A stretch of 64,000 nt of DNA from Jaapia argillacea MUCL 33604 (taxonomy: Eukaryota; Basidiomycota; Agaricomycetes; Jaapiales; Jaapiaceae), in contig KL197739.1 of assembly GCA_000697665.1 (NCBI GenBank), forward strand, positions 105,822 through 169,821, read 5' to 3'. Below, piece by piece: positions 23,661 to 34,964 of the stretch. Under the pieces are notes generated by a model. That model had not been told where the DNA came from and did not search any database. It saw only the letters and a program-made list of their open reading frames with translations. The position numbers and the translations under genes were made by a program. Every line of letters begins with the position of its first letter. Position 1 is the stretch's first letter.

Positions 23661-24234
23661 ATGATGTCCCTCGTCGCATTCATCATCGTAGCCTGTTCGC
23701 TACCAGTCTTCGCAGCAGTCGCACCAAGGGCTCCTTCAGGCTCACCTTCGTACGTTCATCATACTCCGACTCCTCCTCACTGTTACACAATGGTGGCTGA
23801 CCCCTGCCCCCCCCCCTCTCTGATACAGCTGTTATTCCTGCCCTGGTGCAGATAACGCAGGTTTCCCACTCGCCAGCAACAACAACGACGGTACCACCAT
23901 CTTCTGTTCATACCCAGCTTTCCCAGGTGAAGACCCCAACGATTTCTTCTGCACCTACTCCAACGTACGTCAGCTTCCTTCTTCCACCCTTACTAGGTCT
24001 CATTTGTCCTTTCTTGTCATGTAGGCGGATGGGAGCCTCACCCAAGACCACGATGCAGGTCTTTGTCCGAGTTCTGCCTCTACCTGTTCTAAGAAGAGAG
24101 ATCCAGACATGGAAAAGGCGATGAAGAGGGTAGAGCAAAGGGCTGCACAACCTGCAACCTCTCGTCCGGAGATGTTGACTGCTAGGATGGCGTTGGGCAA
24201 GAAGAAGAAGGCGGGAAAGGGGGGGAAGGCTTGA
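23661..24234 (+). CDS. Small secreted cysteine-containing protein, copy A
   Basis: Three exons: 23661-23749, 23829-23964 and 24025-24234, in total 144 codons plus stop. The N-terminus MMSLVAFIIVACSLPVFAAV is a clear signal peptide. The mature part has SCYSCPGADNAGFPLASNNN, then FCSYPAFPGEDPNDFFCTYSN and DGSLTQDHDAGLCPSSAS, with evenly spread cysteines. A dibasic site (CSKKRDPDMEK) precedes a helical Lys/Ala-rich tail ending GKKKKAGKGGKA. The cysteine spacing suggests a disulfide-bonded secreted peptide, and the basic tail may be cleaved. Function is unknown. A close paralogue on the other strand (46634-47212) and a decayed copy (about 44985-45360) lie 21-23 kb away. Confidence 0.88.
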
Positions 24235-24773
24235 AGGTTTGAGTGACACCTCCCGTGACGATGCTTTATCCCCGATTATACCCAACGATATTGCCGTTCG
24301 CCCTTGCACGCATCTTCTCTTTCTTGCGTATGTCGGTTACTTTACATTTGTTGACGTATATAACTCGATCTGGACAACGTTTGAGCAATTCATGTAAGGA
24401 AAGAAAGGACCGACGAAGATGTCGAGAGATGGCAAAACTTGGGCAAAACTGCGGGCAAAACTGGTGTCTGAAACCTCGTAGGCCTAACTAATGCCAGCAG
24501 GCAAAGTTTCCCAGTTAGGGTCGTTTTCCACTTACTTAGAGTCAAACTGGACGGTATGAAAGCGATTGTGAATTACACGACAAGATAAAATGGTAAGGGG
24601 TATATACGAAAACCAACAACCCAAGCAGAAAGTCCGAGTACACGAAAAGAATGACATGAACGGGCCCACTAGATTAGTACTTCACTCTCGTCCTTGCACA
24701 AAATGGATCTGCGATGGTCTGCTTCGAGCTATTCCTATCCAATTCTACTTGACCCCAGGTATCGCGAACGATT
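24235..24773. other. Intergenic stretch between convergent genes
   Basis: About 540 bp between the stop of secreted-protein copy A and the stop of the GPI-protein gene. It is AT-richer than its neighbours, and I see no gene or repeat in it. Confidence 0.5.
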
Positions 24774-25644
24774 TTAAGCCAAAACCATGAACCCAGCAAG
24801 GAGGGCGCCACCAAGGCTAACGAGCATGGCTCCCGAGTTTGCCTTGATCATGCCGGCACCACTTTTAGCGAAGGGGTTCGAGCCTCCACCGTTCGAGCTC
24901 GGGCTGGGGCTGGCTGCGCCAGCAGGTGTGGAGGAGCCTCCGACAAAGGTAGCCACTGGGGAGGTGGCAGCAGGGTTGGTCACTATTGTAACTTTGGATG
25001 GGGCCACGGCAGAAGCGACACTGGTGATAGTGATGGGTCCAGTGCTTGTCACTCCGCCTGCGGCAACAACTGTGAGGGTGGGGACGGTAACACCACCGGC
25101 GGCACATTCCTGGGCGTAGCCTGAGGGGAAAAGTGTTAGTGGTGGAGAGGAGATGACATGTTGATGTCGAGAAGCAAAGACACGAACTGGTTAGGATGGC
25201 CTGAGCTTGCGTTTGGAGATCTGCGGTACTGCCGCCGGCAGCGTAGATACAGTCAACGCAGTTGGCCAGGCTTTGATCGTTGGTAGTTGAGCACAAGCAA
25301 CTGATCGTGGTACAAGTCTAAAACACGAAAGGACGCGGACCAGTTCAAGAGGACCCTCAGAGTTCAATGTATCAGGGAGACTGACGTTGAGGACCGCAAC
25401 GATTGCGGCGCATTGAGTTTGACATTGCGCGGGGAGGTCAGCGGGATTGAGACCAGTGGTTTGACGTGACGAGAGGGCGTGGAGGGGGGCAAATGGTGAA
25501 CGGGCAGCCAGAACAGATGCTAATTTTTTTGTCGAAAGAAACAAGGTCAGGTCCCTAGCAACGAGGTTAATGGCGTGCTTTTGACATACCTTGTGCGGAA
25601 GCAGCAGCGAGAAGGGCAACAGCAGACACTTTGAGGGCGTACAT
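24774..25644 (-). CDS. Secreted GPI-anchored cell-surface protein, small Cys domain plus Ser/Thr/Gly-rich stalk
   Basis: Exon 1 (start 25644) encodes the signal peptide MYALKVSAVALLAAASAQ. Further exons give SVLAARSPFAPLHALSSRQT and TTGLNPADLPAQCQTQCAAI. Next comes a Cys block containing CSTTNDQSLANCVDCIYAAG, followed by QECAAGGVTVPTLTVVAAGG. The C-terminal half is a low-complexity Ser/Thr/Gly/Pro stalk (TPAGAASPSPSSNGGGSNPF). The end is a hydrophobic ANSGAMLVSLGGALLAGFMV tail typical of GPI attachment signals, with the stop at 24774. This architecture is common among agaricomycete wall or surface proteins. The Cys spacing is reminiscent of small eight-Cys domains, but I do not call CFEM. Four to five short introns. 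Confidence 0.82.
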
Positions 25645-27015
25645 CGCGAATTATGTCGTCGACCGAGGCGTGAAATGAGGGGAAGGCTCGAAAAAAAAAG
25701 AGTCTGATGGACAAGCGCGTCGCGAACCATTTTATACGAAAGTCCGCCAAGAATTTGGTACAACTGGATCGAGATCGCTCAGGAACAAGCCTCAGGAGGC
25801 TGTGCCACAGCCTTTGATTCATCGATTGCACGTTTCTTGGTTTCGACTCCGAGGTTCATGCCAGTCTGCCTCCATTGCTCAACTGACTTGTCCAGGATCT
25901 GGACACTTTTACCATCCTCCGAGGTGATTGAGGGGGCATTGAAGCTGGGCTCTTCATTGAGAACGCGAGAACAACGGAGCTTCGAAAATCATCCCGATCT
26001 GGAAACGATTGTCCCAGCCAGAACCTTACGATGTTCGCTCAGCACTGCCGCCAGCTTCGCACTGCAACACATCATGCACAGCGGTATCGAAAAATCGTTC
26101 TCACTACCTCGAATAGCCAATTATCCCTTTCATCGCTCGCCGTGGTTTGAGTCCCATACTTGCAGCTCCTTCAAAGTGTAAGGTTCATCGAATCTGAGAT
26201 AGACGCCTGATGCATGATGCGAGCTACGTACCACAAGGTTGCAGGGCTCAAGGGCAAAAGGTTTTGAGCACCTGGCAGATCGGCGACACTATTGTCGATC
26301 CAGGGGGTCACAGGGGTGCGAAGATAGATTCCTCGTCCTTTCCGGTCACTGCTTGGTACTGTACCACCCTTTCCCTCTCATCAGTATCGAGCAATATTTT
26401 CTTGCAAGTTGCTCAGTACTCCTTCGGTCTGGTGATATTACTGGCTATTCTTTCTTCAACCCAACAGTTCAGCATCGGATGTGTACGTCTCATCCTCCAC
26501 TGTCCAACTGCTCGCAACACATACGACTACACAGATCCGTCAAACAAATCCCAGGAACGTGCAACAGACTTGGCAGCTTCTATACTTTACTACTGCGAGA
26601 ACTCAGGCTAGCACCCCCCTCACACCACAAGCCACAGCTGGACAACTTGAGGGCAAACAATACGCCCCCGAGGGAGCTATATAACCAACTCATGACGGAC
26701 TTTCCTCTGAAATATTTCGCCAAATGTCGGGAGTGCATTCTCGCCAGGTGATACGACGGGTATATAAGCCCGTCCAATGATATCAGTCACTACCACTTGA
26801 CATTTGCTTGAGGTTCTAACAACCATCAGGGAGCAAATCGAATCGGTCCAGACGACCGCATTGTCTAGATATGCGGAGAAGTTACGGTCTCCTGATCAAA
26901 GATTCGGGAATTATCATTGCAATGGCGTTCATGTGTTCTCGGAGCTCCTCATAGCCCAGCGTGACATGAGAGGTGTAGATTGACCTGTGGACCACTCAAC
27001 ATCACGACGACAGCT
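25645..27015. other. Stretch without a supported gene
   Basis: About 1.4 kb. Plus-strand frames at 25837-26181, 26210-26611 and 26239-26751 overlap one another, lack any domain I recognise and have no consistent splice joins. I see no RNA gene. The part next to 25644 is presumably the promoter of the GPI-protein gene. Confidence 0.45.
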
Positions 27016-28402
27016 TCAAGGATAGGTCGTCATATCATCCATCTCCAACCCTACACCAGCGCAGTTAGTACTAAGTGCGCATATGGAAATCCTGTTATTG
27101 CCATCCTCCTTTGGCGCAAGTTTACAAAGATTAAGCACCATTCGACAGCTCTGTATTGTTGTCGTCGTCAAAACAATCGGGGCAGAGGTGCCCACATTGA
27201 GGGGAAGTAGCAATGGTGACGTACCGAGAAGGAAATCATTGACATGTACCAGCTGGAGGATGGAAACGGGAGGGGTTGAGGGTAGTCGCAAGCTGATGAG
27301 GGCGAAGTACACACGTGAAAGCGATGGCGCATAGCAAGGGCAAAGCATCGAAGAAGACTGCATTAATAAGAGTAATTGCTGGAAAATAACATCAAACGAA
27401 GTCAGCTTAACTCATCACAAACCACCCAAATGTTCGAACGAACCTAAAATCAGGACAAACACCCAAGTCGCATCCCAGACCAGGATGCTTAGTAGTGGAA
27501 CACGACTCCCAGCCAATTGTCTGCATTTCACGATCGTGAGGATGGCCAAAACGGCTTCAACGGCTACGGCCCAGAAACTATCGTCGAACATTACGTCGTC
27601 GGTACAGATCAGAACTTGAAGAAAGGTGGGAAGGACAGACTTGAAGAATTTGAGGAAGAAAATACTGAGCGGTGTCGTCTTAGGAGCGCATGCGGGGGTG
27701 AATGCAAGTCGAGGAACGACAATAGGGTAGATGGGGAGCATTGGTAGGAGATTGAGCGCGAATAACCAAGCGAGGGTCTTCAAAATGCGTCGGTTGCCAC
27801 CATATAGGGCGTACACTAGGTACATGTTGATCAACTATCTGTGGTGGGAGGGGGCGTGGGGGTGAGGGGGGGACTCACCTCGTAACATGAGGAGAAGCTG
27901 AACGGAAAATGACAGGATCCGAACTGCCAAGCTTTGAAAGATAAACCAACCACGACAGGTTCGGTGGGGCAGTGGGAGGGCACCGAAGACTCCAGATCCC
28001 TTCATATACAATATCCTATATCCGACATACCAAAGGGACTTCAGGTTACCGTCATTTGATCTCTACCCGACCTTCAGACTTACGCTTGAACCACGAGCGA
28101 AAAATACCGAGTGAACAGAAACACCCACTTGGAGAGACAGCCGTTCGGTTGTCTACCACACCAGTCACCAATGGAGGTCTACGGCAACGATTCAGTGAGA
28201 CGAGAGGGACGGACCTCCACACGTACTCGACCTCATCATCAAAGGTGATACAGATATCCCATATCAGAAACACAAAGGATGACACTGGCAAAAAGCTTCT
28301 GTGGTGAGCAATTGAACGAGAAGAGCATCTTCAATCAAGGAACGTACGAGAGCTGTATTGAACGACGAGGGCACTCCAGGTGACCGAGGCCAAGTCTGGC
28401 AT
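27016..28402 (-). CDS. DUF6533-family multi-pass membrane protein, copy 1
   Basis: The first exon (start 28402) reads MPDLASVTWSALVVQYSS and ends at a gtacgt donor. The family motif FLIWDICITFDDEVEYVW lies near 28215-28270. A later exon gives WFIFQSLAVRILSFSVQLLL followed by MLRVYALYGGNRRILKTL, and helices PMLPIYPIVVPRL and AVAVEAVLAILTIVKCRQL near 27500-27800. The family C-terminal motif SCRMVLNLCKLAPKEDG lies near 27080-27150, with the stop at 27016. DUF6533 proteins are seven-helix-like fungal membrane proteins of unknown function, strongly expanded in agaricomycetes. This is the first of three same-strand copies. Exon borders are approximate. Confidence 0.75.
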
Positions 28403-29267
28403 GGACTCTTTACCAAGCCAGCGAAGAAATATTGGACGTGAAGGAATGAATGGGGCGGTGGGAATACAGACTTTGAGAAGTTCAGGCGAAATAGTAGGGG
28501 TACATTGCTGGTGCATAGTATGGCAACTTTAAGTATACGCCGAAGCTCGTTGAACCAGACCTTCGGGACCAATATCAGCGCGAAGCCTGGGAATTTATGA
28601 TCTTCAGATTCACCTGAATTGACAGTGTCATCCAAAGCGGAAGCCTCCTCCAGTGGGAGCAGACTGGACGTAAAACGAATGGCCCAATATGCGCCCACAC
28701 GGCGACAAGGAGTATGAGGAGTTTATTTGCCGACCGATTGCCCTCCTATTAGCAACTGTCATCGCCGTGTATAACATCTTGCCGATTGTAATATGGCACA
28801 AGAGTGTCCAACTGAAAATGACAGCGCGCCGATGATGACAGAGTTGTTGGCCACCGAGTCGGAGATTGACTAATGCGAAGACAATCATCCAGTCAAGTCA
28901 TTCAAGGGAATCAGTGCGCTGCAAATTTCAGACAACGAGGGACAGAATCACTCCAAGGTCGAAAAACCTTCTACTACGAAGCTGACAGGTTTTGACAGGG
29001 TTGGCGACGGAAGAATGGAAGAACCGAGAAGCTTTGGATCAGCTTCGAGTCGTCACCGTTGGGTACACCTATACGCACGGGATGTGCTCTCCGGAGGCTT
29101 TGACACCAATACTGGTCTGAACGATCCACATGCCATCGATATTATCAGCTCCCTTCTTCCTAGGTGGTGGACCATGACCATGTGCTGAGTTGCGATTGTG
29201 ATCGCGACGGGTGGGTGGACCCCGACGGCTGTTGGTGAAATCGGCAAAGGCAATTCGTGATGCTAGT
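28403..29267. other. Inter-copy spacer in the DUF6533 cluster
   Basis: About 865 bp between copies 1 and 2. Minus-strand frames at 28264-28698 and 28628-28888 contain hydrophobic pieces (for example NNSVIIGALSFSV) that recall membrane helices of the neighbours. They are broken by stops. It may hold a decayed DUF6533 remnant plus the promoter of copy 1, but support is weak. Confidence 0.35.
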
Positions 29268-30604
29268 TCAGAGGTGCAAGTTCGATTCCCTTGTGACTCT
29301 TTCCGGGTGAGTCCAATCTTCCCCAGAAATAGCTGGTTCGAGATGTGTGGTGAGTGGTATATCCGTGATGTCATCCTCTCTTGCAGCGATTTTGCATAGG
29401 TTAAGCACAAGTCTACAGCTCTGCAACCGAATACGTGATCATTGAGTTTGGCCAATACGAAACCGTTACGTACTGCAATCGAGGTGACCGACATGTACCA
29501 GCTAAAAAAAGATGAACAGATGGTGAGCGGGTACCAAGAGTGGTAGCATGAGATCTAGACACGGACGTGAACGCAACGGGGATGATTAACGGGGGTAAAA
29601 CTTGAAAGAATACGCCGTCGACTACAGTGGCACCTGCGTGTGAATGCCGTTAGGTGCACAACAGGTGCCAACGAATATACACGCACCGAGAATTATTATA
29701 AACGCCCAGAAAGCATCCCGAGCCAACAAAGTCATAATCGGTATCCGTCTCCCCTCAACCGCTCTACATCGGACAATCGTGAGGACCACGAGCACTGCCT
29801 GTACAGCAATAGCCGAACAGCTGAACACTTAGGCTGAGAGTGGAAACTTGATTGAATTGCGCCAAAACTCACTTGAAAAACTGCACAAACAGCACTCCAG
29901 GCGGAGTTTTCGCCGGAGTACAGGTCGGCGTGAACTGGATCCTGCGAGCCAAGAGCACATGAATTGGTACTATGGGCACGATAAACACGGCAAATAATGC
30001 CAGGAGGCCGCTGCGTATGGCACGGGTGCAATCATAAAGAACATATACTGGCACGATCACGAGGTCAACCCGGGAGAAGACTCCCTCAGAGTGACTTTGG
30101 CTTACCTCTCAGCATCAGAATAAGTAAAACTGAACTGGACAAGGCACGTGCAGCAAGGCTTTGGAAAATTAACCAGTAGGGACAGAGTCGCTCCGGCAGG
30201 GGAAGTGGGCGAAAGACCCCTGAAGATTTCATGACAAGTAGTCTGGAATGTGACGCGAGCATGAGCACCTATGAATAACAACCGTACATTGGTCTCACAT
30301 TTGCACCGCCAGAGCAAAGTACCTGGTGAAGAGGAAGAGCCACTTCGTAATCGAGTGACTTGGTTGACTGTTGGCCAACGAAGTTGAACGGTGAGGTACG
30401 GATAAGATGCGTGATAAAATCCCTACCCCCAAATATTCTCAACTTCATCGTCGAATGTTATCACGATATCCCAGAAGCAAAAGACGATTGAACAGACTAC
30501 ATGCCCATCAAGCCCAAACGGTTCGGTGAGAAGTGACCAAGACACGTACGTGAGCTAGATATCACCGTCCTGGCACTGGAAGTGGCTAAAGCCAGGTCTG
30601 CCAT
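29268..30604 (-). CDS. DUF6533-family multi-pass membrane protein, copy 2
   Basis: Starts MADLALATSSARTVISSS at 30604, with the same first-exon layout and donor as copy 1. The motif FCFWDIVITFDDEVENIW lies near 30435-30490. It continues WLIFQSLAARALSSSVLLIL near 30115-30175. The next exon has PVYVLYDCTRAIRSGLLALF, and a further helix exon has AVQAVLVVLTIVRCRAVEGR near 29750-29810. The C-terminal LQSCRLVLNLCKIAARE is near 29390-29425, followed by a polar tail with the stop at 29268-29270. Copy 2 is closer to copy 1 than to copy 3, judging by these motifs. The loop after LYD lacks the usual YG of LYG. Function unknown. Confidence 0.72.
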
Positions 30605-31363
30605 GGCAGAACTTGGCTACCAGCGAGGACAAAATCAAGGCGGCGACACGAAGCTAATTCAAGGGGAAGAGGGGTCGAGGAACGTCGAGGCCATCAATCG
30701 ATCCTATATCGCTCAGCTGCCGGCGGTTATAAACGTTTGCAGCCGCTTGTGTTGGCTGAGTTGCAAACATTCGGGATCAAAAGGATGCAACCTAGAGAAA
30801 TAGTAAACGAGACGTAAAATCCGAGAACCATAACTTCTATCATAAAAGGAAGCTTTACCGCTTCGACAACCCTGTTTCGTAACTCTGCCTATTTCTCACG
30901 CCCAGACGCCCCTTTGAAACCCGTGCTTCCGCGGTTGGATACCACAGTCCATTATCCCACATCAGGAAACACTTAGCCGAGTTATACCTCTCCTTACCTC
31001 TCCCATACCTCCATACCAGGAATTGGTGCCGATAGGTATAGAGAGGTCCCAGACCTACCTAAATTTGGAAGGTCGTCCTAACAGGGATGTGGCCGTTGCA
31101 ATTATTGTCGGCAATAGTTAGCTATCGTAGTTACATGGTTATGGATTTTTGAGTTATCTGCGCCATCGGTAACTGGATATGTTGTGATATCTCGGAAACG
31201 CCGAAAAATCAAAGCATCGCTTAGAACGCCAAGCGCGCGAGGAGACAATGGAGGGAAAACAGCATGTATTCATGTGTCTACGATTACAAAGAGTTCAAAA
31301 CAAGAGGAAAGTATGGAGGTGTATAGGTATAGAAAAGGATCTGTACGGCGCGAGGGACATCCG
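30605..31363. other. Spacer before the assembly gap
   Basis: No gene that I can support. It includes repeat-like text at 31000-31070 (CCTCTCCCATACCTCCATACC near 31004, then GGTATAGAGAGG near 31034) related to palindromes on the far side of the gap. Confidence 0.45.
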
Positions 31364-32289
31364 NNNNNNNNNNNNNNNNNNNNNNNNNNNNNNNNNNNNN
31401 NNNNNNNNNNNNNNNNNNNNNNNNNNNNNNNNNNNNNNNNNNNNNNNNNNNNNNNNNNNNNNNNNNNNNNNNNNNNNNNNNNNNNNNNNNNNNNNNNNNN
31501 NNNNNNNNNNNNNNNNNNNNNNNNNNNNNNNNNNNNNNNNNNNNNNNNNNNNNNNNNNNNNNNNNNNNNNNNNNNNNNNNNNNNNNNNNNNNNNNNNNNN
31601 NNNNNNNNNNNNNNNNNNNNNNNNNNNNNNNNNNNNNNNNNNNNNNNNNNNNNNNNNNNNNNNNNNNNNNNNNNNNNNNNNNNNNNNNNNNNNNNNNNNN
31701 NNNNNNNNNNNNNNNNNNNNNNNNNNNNNNNNNNNNNNNNNNNNNNNNNNNNNNNNNNNNNNNNNNNNNNNNNNNNNNNNNNNNNNNNNNNNNNNNNNNN
31801 NNNNNNNNNNNNNNNNNNNNNNNNNNNNNNNNNNNNNNNNNNNNNNNNNNNNNNNNNNNNNNNNNNNNNNNNNNNNNNNNNNNNNNNNNNNNNNNNNNNN
31901 NNNNNNNNNNNNNNNNNNNNNNNNNNNNNNNNNNNNNNNNNNNNNNNNNNNNNNNNNNNNNNNNNNNNNNNNNNNNNNNNNNNNNNNNNNNNNNNNNNNN
32001 NNNNNNNNNNNNNNNNNNNNNNNNNNNNNNNNNNNNNNNNNNNNNNNNNNNNNNNNNNNNNNNNNNNNNNNNNNNNNNNNNNNNNNNNNNNNNNNNNNNN
32101 NNNNNNNNNNNNNNNNNNNNNNNNNNNNNNNNNNNNNNNNNNNNNNNNNNNNNNNNNNNNNNNNNNNNNNNNNNNNNNNNNNNNNNNNNNNNNNNNNNNN
32201 NNNNNNNNNNNNNNNNNNNNNNNNNNNNNNNNNNNNNNNNNNNNNNNNNNNNNNNNNNNNNNNNNNNNNNNNNNNNNNNNNNNNNNNNN
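31364..32289. other. Assembly gap (926 N)
   Basis: A run of 926 undetermined bases. Open frames that cross it are artefacts of the N run. Because the flanks hold related palindromic repeats, a transposable or otherwise repetitive element is the likely cause of the gap. Confidence 0.98.
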
Positions 32290-32957
32290 CCCCCATTCCT
32301 CCTCTCAGTGTTCTCACTGCTTTCCTTTCACGCATGCTGACGCTTCCGGCTTTCGCTCACAGTCCTGGTCTCCCCCGTAACTTCTACATCCTCCACGCCA
32401 CTTCCACTTTCGACTCCCCAACAATGCTGTGCCGCTAAGGCCCTTGGCCCATGCTCATCTGACGTGAGGCCACCTGTGCCGCTACGTCGTCTCCGCAGGT
32501 GTAGGTGCCAACACTTGTTTTGTTTGCAGGATTAGGGGGAGGTAGCTTCCTCCACTTCGTCAGAACTACTTCTCGACGCTTTCGGTAAGTCTCCGCCTCT
32601 ACCATGGCTGCGTCTTGGCTAATCTGGTCTCTCTTTCGAAGTTGTCCCCCACTCAACAGTACGTGAAGCCCGGCATGGTTTGGGGGGAGAGTAGTGGGTT
32701 CAAGGGTTGAGGAAATGTTGTCTACTTCCTATCCGTAGTTTAGATCTGTGATTAGATAGGAATTTATTTTAATTTCCAAATATCGTCACAGCCTGCTTGC
32801 ACACATTTTAGTAAACTTGTGATACTCCCGAAATATTCGTATATTTCGACGAGAATTATTGCGCCAGTGACTTAGCAGTCACAAGTGACAGCTGTCCTTC
32901 TCGTTGTTGGAAGACACCACGCCGTCACCCGTTTTGGCTAATTTCTAAATTAGGAAG

Positions 32958-32981
32958 CAGGTATGGAGCGCTCTATACCTG
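32958..32981. repeat. Near-perfect 24-nt palindrome
   Basis: The left half CAGGTATGGAGC is the reverse complement of the right half GCTCTATACCTG apart from one base. It lies just beyond the assembly gap. Confidence 0.75.
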
Positions 32982-33007
32982 CCCGCTACCATTTTATACC
33001 ATGGCAA

Positions 33008-33058
33008 GTGGTATGGAGGTCTGGCAGGTATAGAGCGGTCTATACCTTCCCATACCAC
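33008..33058. repeat. Nested inverted repeat
   Basis: Outer arms GTGGTATGG (33008-33016) and CCATACCAC (33050-33058) enclose an inner near-palindrome AGGTATAGAGCGGTCTATAC (33026-33047 in full). The inner core shares most of its bases with the palindrome at 32958-32981 and with GGTATAGAGAGG at about 31034 on the other side of the gap. This suggests the ends of a repeated element. Confidence 0.7.
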
Positions 33059-33559
33059 CTCAAGAACTTGAAGTACCTCAGGTGCTTATTGTGAACATAA
33101 ACCTTGCCATCCTCCCATGGGGTACTGTAGGCCATCAAAACTCTATTCGCGTATGAAATTCGGTCTCTAATTCCATCCAACCCTCAGCTATGTGAGTGTG
33201 AACGTCCTCCTCCATATTTTCACCTGAGCCTGGCTACTGGCGATTCCAGCTTCCTTCCCCACACTTTCATCCTGATAAAGGACACTGTCGGTTGTCGTTT
33301 CCATCACGTACACGCTCTTCCAAAAGATTCTCACACGTATACTCATTACTATCTACTCCCCCAAAAGCGATAGGATGGCTCTCACGACTTAACTTGAAGC
33401 GGATACCGAGGAACGATAAGTATGCAATTGAGTCCCTCTTGTTTCTGTTTGTGTTATAGCGCTTTTCAAGAGTATGCGGAATCCACGTTTTCTTGTTTTC
33501 TCGTTTTGCGAGTCTGAGTCCGCGACCGACGTTTTTCCGCAGCTCTGGGCCTCAAGCCT

Positions 33560-33886
33560 TTGATGGACGTCACGTGTCATGTCGGGTTTGTCGGAACCCT
33601 CTTAGAGCTCCACAACACTGGATATCATTATAAAGGGCACTATGATCCTTGGCTTGATTATGAGGTCTCTCGACTCTGCTCTGATATGAACTGGTCTGTA
33701 ACTCCTCCAACGGGAACCACAGCTCAGGACACAGATCCTCTTTGCTTTACTGAAACCATGGAACAATTTGGCATCCCAAGCATTTCACCTGAGATCAAAG
33801 AAGCATGTGGCTTTGGTGGAAGTGTTGACAATCCAAATATGATGTCTGACAATGATTCAGTCAGCCCTTCCCAGAATGGACTGTAA
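33560..33886 (+). CDS. Hypothetical open frame, doubtful
   Basis: A 108-codon frame starting MMDVTCHVGFVGTLLELHNT, with aromatic and Cys residues (GYHYKGHYDPWLDYEVSRLC) and an acidic C-terminus. Composition is protein-like and there is no internal stop, but I recognise no family. The repeat-rich surroundings next to the assembly gap suggest it may be part of a mobile-element protein. Low confidence that it is expressed. Confidence 0.3.
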   Translation: MMDVTCHVGFVGTLLELHNTGYHYKGHYDPWLDYEVSRLCSDMNWSVTPPTGTTAQDTDPLCFTETMEQFGIPSISPEIKEACGFGGSVDNPNMMSDNDSVSPSQNGL

Positions 33887-34964
33887 TTTCGCTCCGGAGC
33901 ATTTCGGAGTCGTTTACACAACTGTAGACAGTAGAACTGCCTCTTGGGGACCAACTGTGCACTCCAAAATTATATGGTTTTGTCACAAGCGCGTAGTACA
34001 CAACGGGTACCATTTAGCGTTGATACGCCACAGTTGCCCAAATTGGCGAGATGTGTCAAGGACCGGTCTCGGGGACATTGTTGGGAGACATCCTGGGACT
34101 CGTCTCACGGTCCTGCTTGTGGCTGAGAGGAAAACGAAATTTCAAGTTTTCCGCATAGCGATGAAAGGCGCTGTAAAATTGTGCAGGGTCTACTCGGATG
34201 TGACTGCACAGGTATCATCAGAACCGCCGACCCCGATCGATTGACCAATCACTCCCGTCCCGGCGAGGTCGAAGAGCCCACAGTTCTAATTTGGATCTGC
34301 TGTTTATTCTCTTATTCCTCTTGGTTCCCGGGCCGCTACCTGTGATCTCTCCCACTTGGATCTCCCTGGTTGCGCTGTAAAAGCGGCAAACAGAGTCATG
34401 AACAGATTCAACACCTCGTTCACATGAACCGTGGTACCGAAGTACTTATCAAAATCGCAATGAAAAAGTCAAACGTTAAACAGAAGGGACCCTCGTCTCC
34501 GTCGATCGCTTTGCTAGTAAGTACCTTCCCTCTATCAGTGACCGGGGTTCAAAGAATAATAATCCCACGTCGTTGCTGGTTTTGTCAGCTTCCCGTAGAA
34601 TTTGTACATGGCTCAAGTAATGGACGGCAAAGAAGAGTCCGTATGATATCATTGCCTGCACTCGAGGAAGTGATTAACTTGTTTTCCCCCGATGTCGTAC
34701 ACAAGTGACGGAAGGGAGTTCTTCCATGTGATATCTGCTGCGCTCCCACTGAGCCACGAAAGACCTCCGTCGTTCACAAGAGGGTCCGGCCGCCAAGCCA
34801 CCTTTACAACGGCAGTAAAAATACAGTGGCTGGATAATCCAAGAGGGCATGCCTAGCAGTGTACACTGGGGTTGAGAATGATTAGAAGAATTCGGTTTAT
34901 AGTATGGACGGAGCCGCGAACACGCACCTTAATAAATACATGGCACAAAGAACCATGGGGCCGC
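33887..34964. other. Stretch without a supported gene
   Basis: Plus-strand frames at 33852-34244 and 34370-34708 lack recognisable domains. No RNA gene seen. Confidence 0.4.

Larger units (their letters stand above)
32290..33560. other. Repeat-like stretch after the gap
   Basis: Holds no supported gene. A minus-strand frame (32435-32656) with a Lys/Arg-rich stretch (ETYRKRREVVLTKWRKLPPP) could be a remnant of a mobile element but shows no diagnostic motif. Nested palindromes lie at 32958-33058 and are listed separately. Confidence 0.4.

Noticed and set aside
25837-26751. Several overlapping plus-strand frames of 110-170 codons
   Set aside because: They overlap in different frames with no splice-consistent path and no motif.
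29240-29320. tRNA-like B-box text (AGTTCGATTCC) near 29280
   Set aside because: No matching A box or cloverleaf arms could be laid out, and the text lies in the C-terminal end and 3' edge of DUF6533 copy 2.
31184-32438. Long open frames of about 350-400 codons on both strands across 31.2-32.4 kb
   Set aside because: Almost all of their length is the 926-nt run of N, so they are artefacts.
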